This document shows positions 8,454 to 19,367 of a stretch of 64,000 bases of DNA, piece after piece. The stretch is from Acuticoccus sp. I52.16.1 (GTDB lineage Bacteria > Pseudomonadota > Alphaproteobacteria > Rhizobiales > Amorphaceae), in the NCBI RefSeq assembly GCF_022865125.1, contig NZ_CP094828.1, positions 248,001 to 312,000 on the forward strand, given 5' to 3'. The translations under genes were made by a program, and so were the position numbers. Below the pieces are notes generated by a model that was not told the DNA's origin, did no database searches, and saw only the letters and a program-made list of their open reading frames with translations. Within the stretch, counting starts at the first letter, position 1. Every line of letters starts with the position of its first letter.

Positions 8454-10358
8454 CTACTCGAAGGTCTCCTCGCGCTCGCGCACGGAGGGCTCGCGCGCCT
8501 GCTGCAGGTCCTCCTCGGGCGGGATCTCGGCCTGTTGGCTCTGGCGCGTCCACATCTCGGCATAAAGGCCGTCGAGGGCCATCAGCTCGGCGTGGGTACC
8601 GCGCTCGACGATCGCGCCGGCATCCACCACGATGATCTGGTCGGCCTGCACCACGGTGGACAGGCGGTGCGCGATCATCAAGGTCGTGCGGCCGGCCGAC
8701 ACCTTGTCCAGCGCGGACTGGATGTCCTCCTCGGTGCGGGTGTCGAGCGCGGAGGTCGCCTCGTCGAGGATCAGCACCGGGGGCGCCTTCAGGATCGTGC
8801 GGGCGATGGCGACACGCTGCTTCTCGCCGCCCGACAGCTTCAGTCCCCGCTCGCCGACCTCGGTATCGAACCCCTGCGGCAGGCTGCGGATGAAGTCGCC
8901 GATCTGGGCCATCTCGGCGGCCCGTTCCACGTCCTCGCGGCCGGCTGCCGGCCGGCCGTAGGCGATGTTGTAGGCGATCGTGTCGTTGAAGAGCACCGTG
9001 TCCTGCGGGACGATGCCGATCTGCCGGCGCAGCGAATCCTGCGTCACGTCCCGGATGTCCTGGCCGTCGACGGTGATGGCGCCGCTGGAGATGTCGTAGA
9101 AGCGGTAGAGGAGCCGCGAGATGGTCGACTTGCCGGCGCCCGACGGACCGACGATGGCGAGCGTCGTCCCCGCCGGCACCTCGAACGAGATGCCGCGCAG
9201 GATCGGCCGCTCCGGGTCGTAATGGAAGCGGACGTCGTCGAACCGCACGGTGCCGCCTGAGACGGCGATGGGCGTGGCGCCCGGCCGGTCGACCACCTCC
9301 TGCGGGATATTGAGGACGGCGAACATGTCCTCCACGTCGGCCAGCGCCAGCTTGATCTCGCGGTAGACGAAGCCTATGAAATTCAATGGGATGGAGAGCT
9401 GCATCAGCAGTGCGTTGACCATCACGAAGTCGCCCAGCGTCTGCTCGCCGGCCATCACCGCGCGCGCGGACATGATCATCAGGGCCGTCATGCCGATAGT
9501 GAAGATCACCGTCTGGCCCATGTTGAGCCAGGCGAGCGAGGTCCAGGTGCGCACCGCCGCGTCCTCGTAGCTCGCCATCGAGCGGTCGAAGCGGTCGGTC
9601 TCCATCGTCTCGTTGTTGAAGTATTTGACCGTCTCGTAGTTGATCAGACTGTCGATCGCCTTGGAGTTGGCGTCGGTGTCGGAATCGTTCATCTCGCGCC
9701 GGATCGAGATGCGCCATTGCGAGGCGATCACCGTGAACCACACGTAGGCGATGACCATCACCACGATCACGCCGAGGTAGGAGAGCGAGAACTGGTAGGC
9801 GATGACCGCCGCCATCAGCGCGAATTCCAGGATGGTGGGGATCGCGTTGAGGATGGTGAAGCGCACCAGGGTCTCGATGCCCTTGATGCCGCGCTCGATG
9901 ACGCGCGACAGGCCGCCGGTGCGCCGCTGCAGGTGGTAGCGCAGCGACAGGGCGTGCAGGTGCATGAACGTGCGCCGGGCGAGCTGGCGAACCGCATGCT
10001 GGCCGACACGGGCGAACAGCGCATCGCGCAGCTGGTTGAAACCCATGCTGAGCAAGCGCCCCACCCCGTAGGCGACCACCAGCATGATCGGCCCGACGAG
10101 GAAGGCGGGGAGGTTCCAGCCCGGCGTGTCGGTGATCCGCTCGGCGGCGGCGGGGCCGAACTCGCCGGCGGTCAGCGCGTCGGTCGCCCACTTGTAGGTG
10201 TAGGGAATGAGGACGGTGACGACCTTGGCCGCGACGAGGGCGAGGATCGCGACGGCGACGCGCAGCTTCAGGTCGGCGCGGTCGCTGGGCCACATGTAGG
10301 GCCACAGGCCGCGCAAGGCGCCGAACATCTCGCCGCGATCGGCACTTACGGGTTTCAC
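8454..10358 (-). CDS. Atm1/HMT-type ABC exporter (fused permease-ATPase)
   Basis: Homodimeric ABC half-transporter of 634 residues. Residues 1-330 form the six-helix permease (PYTYKWATDALT at the start, then SRVIERGIKGIETLVRFTILNAIPT and NFIGFVYREIKLALADVEDMF, all characteristic of Atm1/HMT1-like exporters). Residues 350-590 are the nucleotide-binding domain: Walker A GPSGAGKST, signature LSGGEKQR, Walker B LILDEATSALD and H-loop IAHRLSTV. Bacterial members export glutathione-linked metal or sulfur species and confer metal tolerance. It is monocistronic, convergent with the small RTX-like gene. Substrate is inferred from family only. Confidence 0.9.
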   Translation of the reverse strand: MKPVSADRGEMFGALRGLWPYMWPSDRADLKLRVAVAILALVAAKVVTVLIPYTYKWATDALTAGEFGPAAAERITDTPGWNLPAFLVGPIMLVVAYGVGRLLSMGFNQLRDALFARVGQHAVRQLARRTFMHLHALSLRYHLQRRTGGLSRVIERGIKGIETLVRFTILNAIPTILEFALMAAVIAYQFSLSYLGVIVVMVIAYVWFTVIASQWRISIRREMNDSDTDANSKAIDSLINYETVKYFNNETMETDRFDRSMASYEDAAVRTWTSLAWLNMGQTVIFTIGMTALMIMSARAVMAGEQTLGDFVMVNALLMQLSIPLNFIGFVYREIKLALADVEDMFAVLNIPQEVVDRPGATPIAVSGGTVRFDDVRFHYDPERPILRGISFEVPAGTTLAIVGPSGAGKSTISRLLYRFYDISSGAITVDGQDIRDVTQDSLRRQIGIVPQDTVLFNDTIAYNIAYGRPAAGREDVERAAEMAQIGDFIRSLPQGFDTEVGERGLKLSGGEKQRVAIARTILKAPPVLILDEATSALDTRTEEDIQSALDKVSAGRTTLMIAHRLSTVVQADQIIVVDAGAIVERGTHAELMALDGLYAEMWTRQSQQAEIPPEEDLQQAREPSVREREETFE

Positions 10359-10585
10359 GGGCGTCTCGTTCGGCGGGTGGTGTCGGAAGCGCGGCGGGCG
10401 CGCAGTTCGGAATTCATCTCACTCTAGATAGTGCGGTTGGCGCGCGAGCGTGAGACGTGGCGACCGATTCGGGTGAGTGGCAGCTATGGCGCCTCGGCGG
10501 TGCGGGCGCGGCTCGCCGCACTTTGCGCATGTTGAGCGGGCCGCTTCACCAAGCCTGCGCCGGCGCGGGAGGGGCCGCCGCGCGC

Positions 10586-10663
10586 GGCGGACGCCGCCGC
10601 TTCGTGGCGTCCGCCGGGCGCCGGCCGGGGGCGGGCGGGCGGCGTCGTCGTGACGACGCCGCC
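10586..10663. terminator. Two strong hairpins between prfC and the ABC exporter gene
   Basis: The 307-bp gap between prfC and the exporter contains no gene. Immediately after the prfC stop (minus strand) is a near-perfect 12-bp dyad at 10638-10663 (GGCGGCGTCGTC and its complement, 2-bp centre). A second 10-bp perfect dyad is at 10586-10615 (GGCGGACGCC, 10-nt loop). Neither is followed by a T-run on the minus strand, so they are non-canonical terminators or 3'-end stabilisers for prfC mRNA. Confidence 0.5.
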
Positions 10664-10665
10664 GG

Positions 10666-12276
<1,611 letters not shown>

Positions 12277-12400
12277 GGCGCTTGCATGTAGCAATCCGGC
12301 CCGCGTCTCGCCAGCGGCTTGCGCGACCGGCGGGCAACTCTCGCACGTGCAAGGGCACAGACGGCGCTCGCCCGGGCCGTTGCCATGGGCCGTTCCTCAC

Positions 12401-13354
12401 TCAGGGGCGCGCTCGGACGACCGTCAGCAGGAGGGCCTGGGCGGTGGCGATGCCGGAATGGAACGCGTCCTCGGCGTCGGGACCGAGGCACCAGTCGCCG
12501 GCGATGCCGAGGGCCGCGTCCGGATCGTAGTCCGGCCCCCGCGCCGCGACGCGGGCGAGACGGGCGAAGCGCCAGCGATGCGCGCTCGACGCCGCGAACG
12601 GGGCGGTCAGGCCGAGATGGCGCGCGACGAGGGCGCCGAGATCGGCGCCGACCGCCTCGGCGGTGTCCTCCAGCCGCGCGCTCGACCAGGTGGGTGCGGC
12701 GTGGGCGACGAGGGTGTCCGCGGTCCGGCCGGGCTTGGCGGCGTTGTGGACCAGGGCCGCGATCCCTTCCCCGGCGAGCGCATCTTCCGCCACCGAGGCC
12801 ATCGCCGCGTCGATCCCCTCGCCCGCCAACATCAAGGTCCAGCACGGCGTGTAGCGCGCGTCGGCCGCGGCGGTGGCGAAGGTCTCGTGCACCGGCGCCA
12901 GAAGGCGGCCGGCCTGCGGGGCCGGCAGCGTCAGGACGACCGCGTCGAAGCCTTCGGCGCGCGTGCCGGCGGTGGATGTCAGCGTCCAGCCGTCGGCCCG
13001 GCGCTCCAGGGCAGCGACCTCGAACCCGGTGCGCACCTCCGATCCGACGAGCGCGGCATGGACGAGGCCGCTCATGCCCGGCAGTCCAACGGTGCGCGCT
13101 TCCACGCCCCGGTCGCCCCAGGTCGTGGCGGTCCCGTTCTGAATGCACTCGTGGAGGAAGCGGGCGAAGGTGCCGCCGGACGCGGTGACGAAGGGAGCGC
13201 CATGGTCGAACGCGCGGCCTTCGCTGCGACGCGTGGCCAGCCGTCCGCCGGCGCCGCGGCCCTTGTCGAACAGCACCGCATCCAGCCCGTGCTGGACGAG
13301 GTGGCGCGCGGCCGCGGCCCCGGCGATGCCGGCGCCGATGATGGCGATCGTCAT
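12401..13354 (-). CDS. Renalase-like FAD-dependent oxidoreductase
   Basis: A 317-residue flavoprotein with an N-terminal dinucleotide-binding motif IIGAGIAGAAAARHL (residues 4-18), then LFDKGRGAGGRLATRR, the pattern of renalase-type and related NAD(P)-binding amine-oxidase-like proteins. A C-terminal FAD motif, DWCLGPDAEDAFHSGIATAQAL, matches the family. Bacterial renalases oxidise isomeric dihydro-NAD(P) forms; whether this homolog does so cannot be judged here. It lies downstream of olsB on the same strand with a 52-bp gap, so weak co-transcription is possible. Confidence 0.85.
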   Translation of the reverse strand: MTIAIIGAGIAGAAAARHLVQHGLDAVLFDKGRGAGGRLATRRSEGRAFDHGAPFVTASGGTFARFLHECIQNGTATTWGDRGVEARTVGLPGMSGLVHAALVGSEVRTGFEVAALERRADGWTLTSTAGTRAEGFDAVVLTLPAPQAGRLLAPVHETFATAAADARYTPCWTLMLAGEGIDAAMASVAEDALAGEGIAALVHNAAKPGRTADTLVAHAAPTWSSARLEDTAEAVGADLGALVARHLGLTAPFAASSAHRWRFARLARVAARGPDYDPDAALGIAGDWCLGPDAEDAFHSGIATAQALLLTVVRARP

Positions 13355-13406
13355 GGGACCTCCCGACGCAACCCGACGCGCCCGATGCAGAGGGCGCGCC
13401 AGCCGC

Positions 13407-14417
13407 TCAGGCGTGCCGCGTGGCGTTGGCGCCGTAGTAGTTGATGTAGCGATGCGAGATGCCGGACACGGGCAGCACGATCATCACGTCGGTCGTCCCG
13501 AACTGGTGGTCGACGACGGCGCCGTCGGCCACGTAGGCCCCCAGGCGCAGGTAGCCCTTGATGAGCGGCGGCAGGGCACGCAGTGCGGTCTTGATGTCGA
13601 TATCGGAGGCCGGCAGGCGGTTCATATCAACGTGACGCTTGTCGAGCGCGCGCGCCCGCCATTCCTCGGGCGCGAGGTGGTTGTGATAGAGGTAGGAGAG
13701 CGCGACGGCGAGCTCGTCCGGATTGGTGCCGGTGAGCGAGGCGCAGCCGAACAGCACGTCGATGTTGTGGCGCAGCGTGTAGGACCAGGCGCCGTGCCAC
13801 AGAAGCTCCACCGTGCGCTTGTCGCGGTAGGGCTTCAGGACGCAGGAGCGGCCCAGCTCGAGGAAATTCAGCTCCGGATGGCGCTTCAGAACGGGCGCGA
13901 TGTCGAACTCGGAGGTCGAGTAGAAGCCGCCGTTGTGCTCGGCGATCTCCTGACGCAGCAGGCGGTAGGTTCCGACGATGCGCGGCCGAGCCTTGCGGAA
14001 GCGGCGCGCGGCGACATTATGGTCGAGCACCAGGAGGTGGTCGCACAGGCCGTCGAACTGGTCGCGGTCGCGGCGGGTGGCCATGGTGAACGGATCGGCC
14101 TGGGCGGCCATTTCCTCGTAGAACACCTCGTAGCGGACCTGCTGGGCGCGGCGCACCTCGCTCATCGTGCGCGCCAGACGCACTTCGAGCGTGCCGAGCT
14201 GCCCGAAGGTGGGCGTCTTGCGGTCGAGCGGTGAGATGCGGGTGCCGGGAATGCGCGGTTTTCCCCCGGTCGTCGCCGGGTAGACGACGCGGCCCTTGGG
14301 AACGAAGCGACGTACCACAGGCGGCAGGGATTTCAGCCTGGCGACCCTGCGGCGGCGGCGGCCTTGATAAGGTTCGAGTGTCACGTCACCCGTTCCCCAG
14401 CGGACGCTGAGCGTCAT
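13407..14417 (-). CDS. olsB: OlsB-type ornithine N-acyltransferase (GNAT fold)
   Basis: Acyl-ACP-dependent N-acyltransferase making lyso-ornithine lipid, the first step of phosphate-free ornithine lipid synthesis, at the inner membrane. The 336-residue protein has an about 75-residue basic N-terminal extension (YQGRRRRRVARLK), then the OlsB core: LEVRLARTMSEVRRAQQVRYEVFYEEM, DQFDGLCDHLLVLD, IVGTYRLLRQE, LELGRSCVLKPYRDKRTVELLW and FGCASLTGTNP. The partner O-acyltransferase gene olsA is not in the window. The start may be internal, because the N-terminal extension is not conserved in shorter homologs of about 290 residues. Confidence 0.8.
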   Translation of the reverse strand: MTLSVRWGTGDVTLEPYQGRRRRRVARLKSLPPVVRRFVPKGRVVYPATTGGKPRIPGTRISPLDRKTPTFGQLGTLEVRLARTMSEVRRAQQVRYEVFYEEMAAQADPFTMATRRDRDQFDGLCDHLLVLDHNVAARRFRKARPRIVGTYRLLRQEIAEHNGGFYSTSEFDIAPVLKRHPELNFLELGRSCVLKPYRDKRTVELLWHGAWSYTLRHNIDVLFGCASLTGTNPDELAVALSYLYHNHLAPEEWRARALDKRHVDMNRLPASDIDIKTALRALPPLIKGYLRLGAYVADGAVVDHQFGTTDVMIVLPVSGISHRYINYYGANATRHA

Positions 14418-14671
14418 TCATCGACTTCGGTTCCCTCCCCGTTCGCCGTGGCCTTCGCCGTGGCGGACGCGGTTGACGTTATTGTCAGCGTTCGGCCGAC
14501 GCAACGGCGCCGGTCGCCGTTCCGGTGTCTGAATGAAACGTGTTGTCGCTTTGACGCAGATTCAACGCGCAAATGGACCCGGATCGCGCCGAGGCGGAAA
14601 ACTTCCCCCTTGGATTGCAGAGACCTCACGCGACATGCTATCCTAGATTGTTATTGCGGATATGCCAAAAC

Positions 14672-16174
14672 GTGCAGGGTCGGGTCACAACCATCGCCTT
14701 CCGCGGCATCGAGGCCGTCCCGGTGACGGTCGAGGTGCAGATCGTCACCGGCTCCGTCGGCTTCATGATCGTCGGGCTGGGGGACAAGGCGGTCGCCGAG
14801 AGCCGTGAGCGGGTGCGCGCGGCGTTGGCGGCGTGCGGCCTGTCACTACCGCCGCGCCGGATCACGGTGAACCTCGCCCCGGCGGACCTGCCCAAGGCGG
14901 GCAGCCACTATGACCTCCCCATCGCCCTGGCGCTGATGGTGGCACTCGGCGCCCTGCCGCAGGAGGCGGTCGAGGATGCGCTGGTGCTGGGCGAATTGGG
15001 GCTCGACGGGCGCATCGTCGGCGTCGCGGGGGTCCTGCCGGCCGCGGTGAGCGCCAACGCCCTCGGCCTGTGGCTGATCTGCCCGTCGTGCGACGGCGGT
15101 GAAGCGGCCTGGGCCTCGGCCGACATGACGATCGTGGCGCCGGCGAGCATCACCGCCTTCATGAACCACGTCGCCGGACGCCAGGCCCTCTCCCGCCCCC
15201 GACCGCAGACCCGGCAGATCGACCCCTTCGTCGCCGACCTCGCCGAGGTGAAGGGACAGGAGAGCGCCAAGCGTGCGTTGGAGATCGCCGCCGCCGGGGG
15301 GCACAACCTCCTCATGGTCGGCCCACCCGGCTCGGGTAAATCGATGCTGGCCGAACGGATGCCCTCGATCCTGCCGCCGATGACGCCGGCGACGTTGCTC
15401 GAGAGCGCGATGATCCGCTCCGTGGCCGGCGATCTGGCCGGCGGGCGACTCGAGCTCAACGCCCCCTACCGCGCGCCGCACCACTCCGCATCGATGGCCG
15501 CGCTCATCGGCGGCGGGCCGCGGGGCCGGCCCGGCGAGGTGTCGCTGTGCCACGGCGGCGTCCTCTTCCTGGACGAGCTGCCGGAGTTCGCGTCCAACGT
15601 GCTCGATGCGCTGCGCGAGCCGTTGGAGACGCGCCGCGCCAACATCGCCCGGGCCAACGCACGCGTCAGCTATCCGGCGAGGTTCCAGCTTCTGGCCGCC
15701 ATGAACCCCTGCCGCTGCGGTCACGCCGGCGACCTCGGCCACACCTGCAAGCGCGGCAAGTCCTGCGCGCAGGACTATCAGGCCCGCGTCTCCGGCCCCT
15801 TCCTCGACCGGATCGACATGACGATCCACCTCGACGCTGTCTCGCCGATGGACCTGCGGGCGCCACGCGGCGAGGCCTCCAGCGCCGTCGCCGAGCGGGT
15901 GCGGGCCGCGCGCGAGCGGCAAGCCGTGCGGCTGACTGGCGAAGCGGGCGAACTCAACGCCGAATGCAGCGGCGACATGATCGAGGCGACGGTGGACGCC
16001 GACGAGGACGCCCGCACCCTGCTGGACCGCGTATCCGGCGAACAGCGCCTCTCCGCGCGCGGCTACCACCGCACGCTGAAGGTCGCGCGCACCATCGCCG
16101 ACCTTGCCGCCAGCGCGGTCGTGCGCCGCGTCCACATGGCCGAGGCGCTGGCCTACCGCCATGCCGCGCTCTGA
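14672..16174 (+). CDS. comM: YifB/ComM family Mg-chelatase-like AAA ATPase
   Basis: AAA+ helicase-like ATPase of the ComM/YifB family, implicated in branch migration during natural transformation. The start is set at GTG 14672 because the family N-terminus (RVTTIAFRGIEAVPVTVEVQ) begins there; the upstream in-frame stretch has no family resemblance. An N-terminal Lon-protease-like domain (residues 1-170) is followed by the ATPase: Walker A VGPPGSGKSM, Walker B LFLDELPEF, sensor segment AAMNPCRCGHAG with its Cys cluster (CRCG, CKRGKSC), and the C-terminal SARGYHRTLKVARTIADL. Divergent from olsB with about 250 bp between; nothing else is seen in that gap. Confidence 0.93.
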   Translation: MQGRVTTIAFRGIEAVPVTVEVQIVTGSVGFMIVGLGDKAVAESRERVRAALAACGLSLPPRRITVNLAPADLPKAGSHYDLPIALALMVALGALPQEAVEDALVLGELGLDGRIVGVAGVLPAAVSANALGLWLICPSCDGGEAAWASADMTIVAPASITAFMNHVAGRQALSRPRPQTRQIDPFVADLAEVKGQESAKRALEIAAAGGHNLLMVGPPGSGKSMLAERMPSILPPMTPATLLESAMIRSVAGDLAGGRLELNAPYRAPHHSASMAALIGGGPRGRPGEVSLCHGGVLFLDELPEFASNVLDALREPLETRRANIARANARVSYPARFQLLAAMNPCRCGHAGDLGHTCKRGKSCAQDYQARVSGPFLDRIDMTIHLDAVSPMDLRAPRGEASSAVAERVRAARERQAVRLTGEAGELNAECSGDMIEATVDADEDARTLLDRVSGEQRLSARGYHRTLKVARTIADLAASAVVRRVHMAEALAYRHAAL

Positions 16175-16305
16175 CCGCCCGCCCGCGGCCGGTTCGTACG
16201 ATCCGGCACGCCGCGGCCCGCTCGAACGCGACTTCGTAACCAAGTTTCGCGGCATACGTGCGAGACGGCTTGTCAATGCCCCGCCGAGGGAGGCACCTTC
16301 CCCGC

Positions 16306-17085
16306 ATGGTCCACGCGATTTTCGACAATGCCGAGAAAGCCCGGAACGCCCTCGCCGAGGCGTTCGCGCAAGCAACGCGGGCCGTCGTCTTCACCGGCGC
16401 GGGCATCTCCACCGAATCCGGCATCCCCGACTTCCGTTCCGCCGGCGGGATCTGGAGCCGGATGGAGCCGATCCTCTACGACACCTTCGTCACGTCCGAG
16501 GAGGCGCGCCTGGAAGACTGGCGCCGCCGCTTCGACATGGCCGAGCGCTTCGCCGCCGCCCGGCCCAACGGCGCGCACGAGGCGATCGCCCACCTCGCCA
16601 CGGCCGGCCCCGTGTCCCTGGTGGTCACGCAGAACATCGACGGACTGCATTCCCGCGCCGGGGTCCCACCCGAAAAACTGGTCGAACTGCATGGCGCGGG
16701 CGACCACGCGACCTGCCTGGAATGCGGCACGCGCCACGAAATCAGCTTTGCGCAAGATCAGATTGCGAAAACAGGCATGTCGCCACGTTGCACCGTGTGC
16801 GGCGGGCTCCTCAAGGCGGCGATCATCTCGTTCGGCCAGGCCATGCCCGAAGACGACCTGGAGCGCGCGATGAAGGAATCGGTGATGGCGGATCTGTTCG
16901 TGGCGGCGGGAACGTCGCTGGTGGTCTACCCGGCGGCCGCGCTGCCGCAGATGGCGAAAGAGGCCGGCGCACGGCTGATCATCTGCTCACGCGACCCCAC
17001 GGATCAGGATCAGGAGGCCGATCTCCTCGTGCGCACGCCGCTCGCGGAAACGATGGGTCCACTCAAACAGATGAAATTTGCTTAA
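16306..17085 (+). CDS. cobB: NAD-dependent protein deacylase (sirtuin)
   Basis: Sir2-family deacylase, 259 residues from ATG 16306; GTG 16258 and ATG 16276 are in-frame alternatives, but GAGGGAGG at 16286-16293 favours 16306. NAD-binding motif GAGISTESGIPDFRS, TQNIDGLH, catalytic His in ELHGAG, and two CxxC zinc pairs (CLEC, CTVC) are all present. ISFGQAMPEDDL and AAGTSLVVYPAAALP complete the Rossmann fold. It removes acyl groups from lysines, for example on acetyl-CoA synthetase, as known for the family. About 130 bp separate it from the cold-shock gene, with no clear terminator. Confidence 0.94.
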   Translation: MVHAIFDNAEKARNALAEAFAQATRAVVFTGAGISTESGIPDFRSAGGIWSRMEPILYDTFVTSEEARLEDWRRRFDMAERFAAARPNGAHEAIAHLATAGPVSLVVTQNIDGLHSRAGVPPEKLVELHGAGDHATCLECGTRHEISFAQDQIAKTGMSPRCTVCGGLLKAAIISFGQAMPEDDLERAMKESVMADLFVAAGTSLVVYPAAALPQMAKEAGARLIICSRDPTDQDQEADLLVRTPLAETMGPLKQMKFA

Positions 17086-17215
17086 AATCGTGTGTCTTAG
17101 GCGCAACACGGTCTCGCGAAGATGCGAAAACCTGTCGCCTAATCGGTGAATGAATGGTAACGTCCGATTCACGGATGCGCAAAGTGGCTACGGTAGTAGG
17201 TAACCGACGGGTATA

Positions 17216-17815
17216 GTGGTGAGCGACAACAAGCTGGTGCGATTTATCGAACAATACTCTGTCGAGGACCGCGTCGAGAAGCCATTCGATGGCCTCAACG
17301 ACCTCACGGAAGTCTCCGGCAGCATCAAGTGGTTCGACGTTGGTAAGGGTTACGGTTTCATCGTCCCGGATGACGGTGGAGCGGACGTTCTGTTGCACGT
17401 CACCTGCTTACGCCGAGATGGTTACCAGAGTGCTTACGAAGGCGCTCGTGTCGTGTGCGAAGTTGTCACAGGTTCGAAAGGCCTTCAGGCCTTCCGTATC
17501 CTGTCGATGGACGAGTCGCAGGCCGCCCACCCCTCGCAGCTCCCCCCGTCGCGGACCAACATCCAGGTCTCGCCCGAGGGCCCGGCCGAGCTGGCGCGCG
17601 TCAAGTGGTTCAACCGCTCCAAGGGCTACGGCTTCCTCACCCGCGGAGACGGTACGCCCGACATCTTCGTCCACATGGAGACGCTGCGTCGCTTCGGCGT
17701 GACGGAACTGCGGCCCAACCAGGTCGTGAAGGTGCGCTTCGGCAACGGTCCCAAGGGACTGATGGCGGCGGAGATCCTGCCGGAAAGCGGCCACAACGTT
17801 CCGCAGTCGCATTAA
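17216..17815 (+). CDS. Cold-shock protein with two CSD domains
   Basis: A 199-residue RNA/ssDNA-binding protein with two cold-shock domains. Domain 1 (residues about 33-95) has [19 protein letters not shown] and DVLLHV; domain 2 (about 124-190) has [19 protein letters not shown] and DIFVHM. RNP1 (KGYGF) and RNP2 are intact in both. Single-domain Csp proteins are about 68 residues; tandem-domain versions are common in alphaproteobacteria. The start is GTG 17216 (GTG 17219 also possible). The DUF192 gene begins 1 bp after the stop, so the two are probably one transcript. Confidence 0.93.
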   Translation: MVSDNKLVRFIEQYSVEDRVEKPFDGLNDLTEVSGSIKWFDVGKGYGFIVPDDGGADVLLHVTCLRRDGYQSAYEGARVVCEVVTGSKGLQAFRILSMDESQAAHPSQLPPSRTNIQVSPEGPAELARVKWFNRSKGYGFLTRGDGTPDIFVHMETLRRFGVTELRPNQVVKVRFGNGPKGLMAAEILPESGHNVPQSH

Positions 17816-17816
17816 G

Positions 17817-18329
17817 GTGCGCGCCCCCAAGGGGGCGGCCGGCGTCCTCCTCGCGCTCCTCGTCGGCGTCGCCAGCGCGGCGCCGGTCGCGGCCGAGACC
17901 GGCGCGCCCGCTGCCAACGCGTCGACCGCTGCTGCAACGCCGGCCGTCGCCGCCAACATGCTCGTCGCCGAGACCGGCAGCGGCGCGCACACCTTCACCA
18001 TCGAGATCGCCGACGACCCGATCGAGCGCGCGCGCGGGCTGATGTTTCGCCAACAGATGGCGCACGATGCCGGCATGCTCTTCATCTTCGCCGACGAGAG
18101 CGAGCGGGCCTTCTGGATGAAGAACACCATCCTCCCGCTCGACATCGTCTACGCCGATGCGTCCGGCACCGTCGTCTCGATCGCCAAGGCCACCACACCC
18201 TTCTCGACCGAGAGCATCCCCTCGGACGGACCGGCGCAATTCGTGCTGGAGCTCAACGCCGGCGTCGCCGACCAGATCGGCCTGAAGCCGGGCGACCGCC
18301 TGGTCCACCGCCGGATCGTCGCGCCTTGA
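17817..18329 (+). CDS. DUF192 (UPF0127) exported protein
   Basis: A 170-residue protein starting with GTG 17817. It has a signal peptide (about residues 1-27, ending VAAE), an Ala-rich linker, and a DUF192 domain with the defining motifs ERARGLMFRQQMAHDAGMLF and FWMKNTILPLDIVYAD. The family is widespread and usually exported; its function is not established. It is directly downstream of the cold-shock gene. Confidence 0.88.
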   Translation: MRAPKGAAGVLLALLVGVASAAPVAAETGAPAANASTAAATPAVAANMLVAETGSGAHTFTIEIADDPIERARGLMFRQQMAHDAGMLFIFADESERAFWMKNTILPLDIVYADASGTVVSIAKATTPFSTESIPSDGPAQFVLELNAGVADQIGLKPGDRLVHRRIVAP

Positions 18330-18391
18330 CGGTGCGGCGACCGCGGTTCGCGTTGCCGAACGGCGCGTTGTTCGCTAGGAGATGACACAGT

Positions 18392-18468
18392 CGGGGCATA
18401 GCTCAGCCTGGTAGAGCACCGGTTTTGGGAACCGGGGGTCGTAAGTTCGAATCTTGCTGCCCCGACCA
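18392..18468 (+). tRNA. tRNA-Pro (TGG)
   Basis: The 77-nt cloverleaf folds fully: acceptor CGGGGCA/TGCCCCG with C1-G72 as in bacterial tRNA-Pro, D-arm GCTC...GAGC, anticodon stem CCGGT/ACCGG with 7-nt loop TTTGGGA (anticodon TGG), T-arm with TTCGAAT loop, discriminator A and an encoded CCA. Confidence 0.96.
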
Positions 18469-18507
18469 TTGACAGAGCCGGCCGCGGAAGGCCGATCCGA
18501 GGAGCGT

Positions 18508-18813
18508 ATGCGCGCACGTATCTTCAAACCGGCCCGGACCGCCATGCAATCGGGAACGCGGCGCACAAAGCGCTGGCGTATCGAGCTGGAGGATCTGGGC
18601 GAGCCCGAGATCGAGCCCTTGATGGGCTGGACCTCCGGCACCGACACCCGCCGTCAGGTCCGCCTGGATTTCCCGACCCGCGAAGCCGCCGTCGCCTACG
18701 CCGAAAAGCACGGCCTGGACTTCTGGGTGGAAGAAGAGAAGGAACACGAGCGGCGCACGATGGCCTACTCGGACAATTTCCGCACCGACCGCGCCGCCCC
18801 CTGGACACACTGA
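18508..18813 (+). CDS. NADH dehydrogenase accessory subunit, NDUFS4-like (ETC_C1 family)
   Basis: A 101-residue soluble protein matching the alphaproteobacterial NDUFS4-like complex I accessory subunit. The N-terminal MRARIFKPARTAMQSG, then WRIELEDLGEPEIEPLMGWTSGTDT, LDFPTREAAVAYAEKHGL and the C-terminal YSDNFRTDRAAPWTH are the conserved blocks. ATG 18508 has a GAGGAG site. It sits between the two tRNA genes. The mitochondrial homolog stabilises the matrix arm of complex I; the other nuo genes are not in this window. Confidence 0.92.
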   Translation: MRARIFKPARTAMQSGTRRTKRWRIELEDLGEPEIEPLMGWTSGTDTRRQVRLDFPTREAAVAYAEKHGLDFWVEEEKEHERRTMAYSDNFRTDRAAPWTH

Positions 18814-18829
18814 CGCCACCACCCTGCCC

Positions 18830-18906
<77 letters not shown>

Positions 18907-18920
18907 ATATTTTCAACAGG

Positions 18921-19367
18921 TTAGAGGGAAAGTCGGGCGACGGAAAAGCTAAGATTGTGCGCCAGATTGTGCGTAGTGTGTCCGCTACTTTTCGCTGGCA
19001 GCGCCCCTCGCACGCGCCCTTTCCCGCCCCAGCGCTGCACACCGCCGCGAACAGTATTTCGCCTCGCGCTACCCTTGAACGCGGCCTCGCAATTCTCACA
19101 CTGATGGTCGAGCCCGCCCGCGTTCTGACAGGCGTGAGAGCAGAACCGTGCGCGGGCATCCATGCTCGGAGAAACCGGGTCGCCACACCGCTCACAAGGC
19201 GGACGATCCTTTTTCGCCTCTAGGACGGCGTCCTTCTCCAACTGGTGCAGGTACTCCACCTGACATCGCTTTGAGCAGTAGACGCGCTTTACCGCGTGCG
19301 GCTTGGCTCGGTCGATCGCCCCGCCACAGCGAGGGCAATAGTCACGGAAGTCGAGCGGCTGTGTCAT
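18921..19367 (-). CDS. Zinc-finger protein of the satellite, frameshifted in the third finger
   Basis: A 148-residue reading with two intact Cys4 fingers (CPRCGG...YCSKRC and CERCGDP...FCSHAC) and the first half of a third (CENCEAAFKGSAR). After that, the reading loses the pattern; one frame over, the sequence continues as KYCSRRCAALGRER and stops at 18985. A single missing base in the TTT/AAA run at 19057-19059 explains this. The open reading frame therefore ends in unrelated sequence next to the attachment site. It could be a genuine lesion or a sequencing error. It overlaps the upstream gene by 26 bp. Function unknown; DNA or RNA binding is plausible. Confidence 0.7.
   Translation of the reverse strand: MTQPLDFRDYCPRCGGAIDRAKPHAVKRVYCSKRCQVEYLHQLEKDAVLEAKKDRPPCERCGDPVSPSMDARARFCSHACQNAGGLDHQCENCEAAFKGSARRNTVRGGVQRWGGKGRVRGALPAKSSGHTTHNLAHNLSFSVARLSL
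18954..18973 (+). repeat. Left integrase arm-type repeats (ATTGTGCG x2)
   Basis: Two direct copies of ATTGTGCG at 18954-18961 and 18966-18973, about 80 bp inside the left core. Three more copies in the same orientation lie at the right end (29510-29536). Direct repeats flanking both cores at similar distance are typical of tyrosine-integrase arm sites. Confidence 0.6.
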
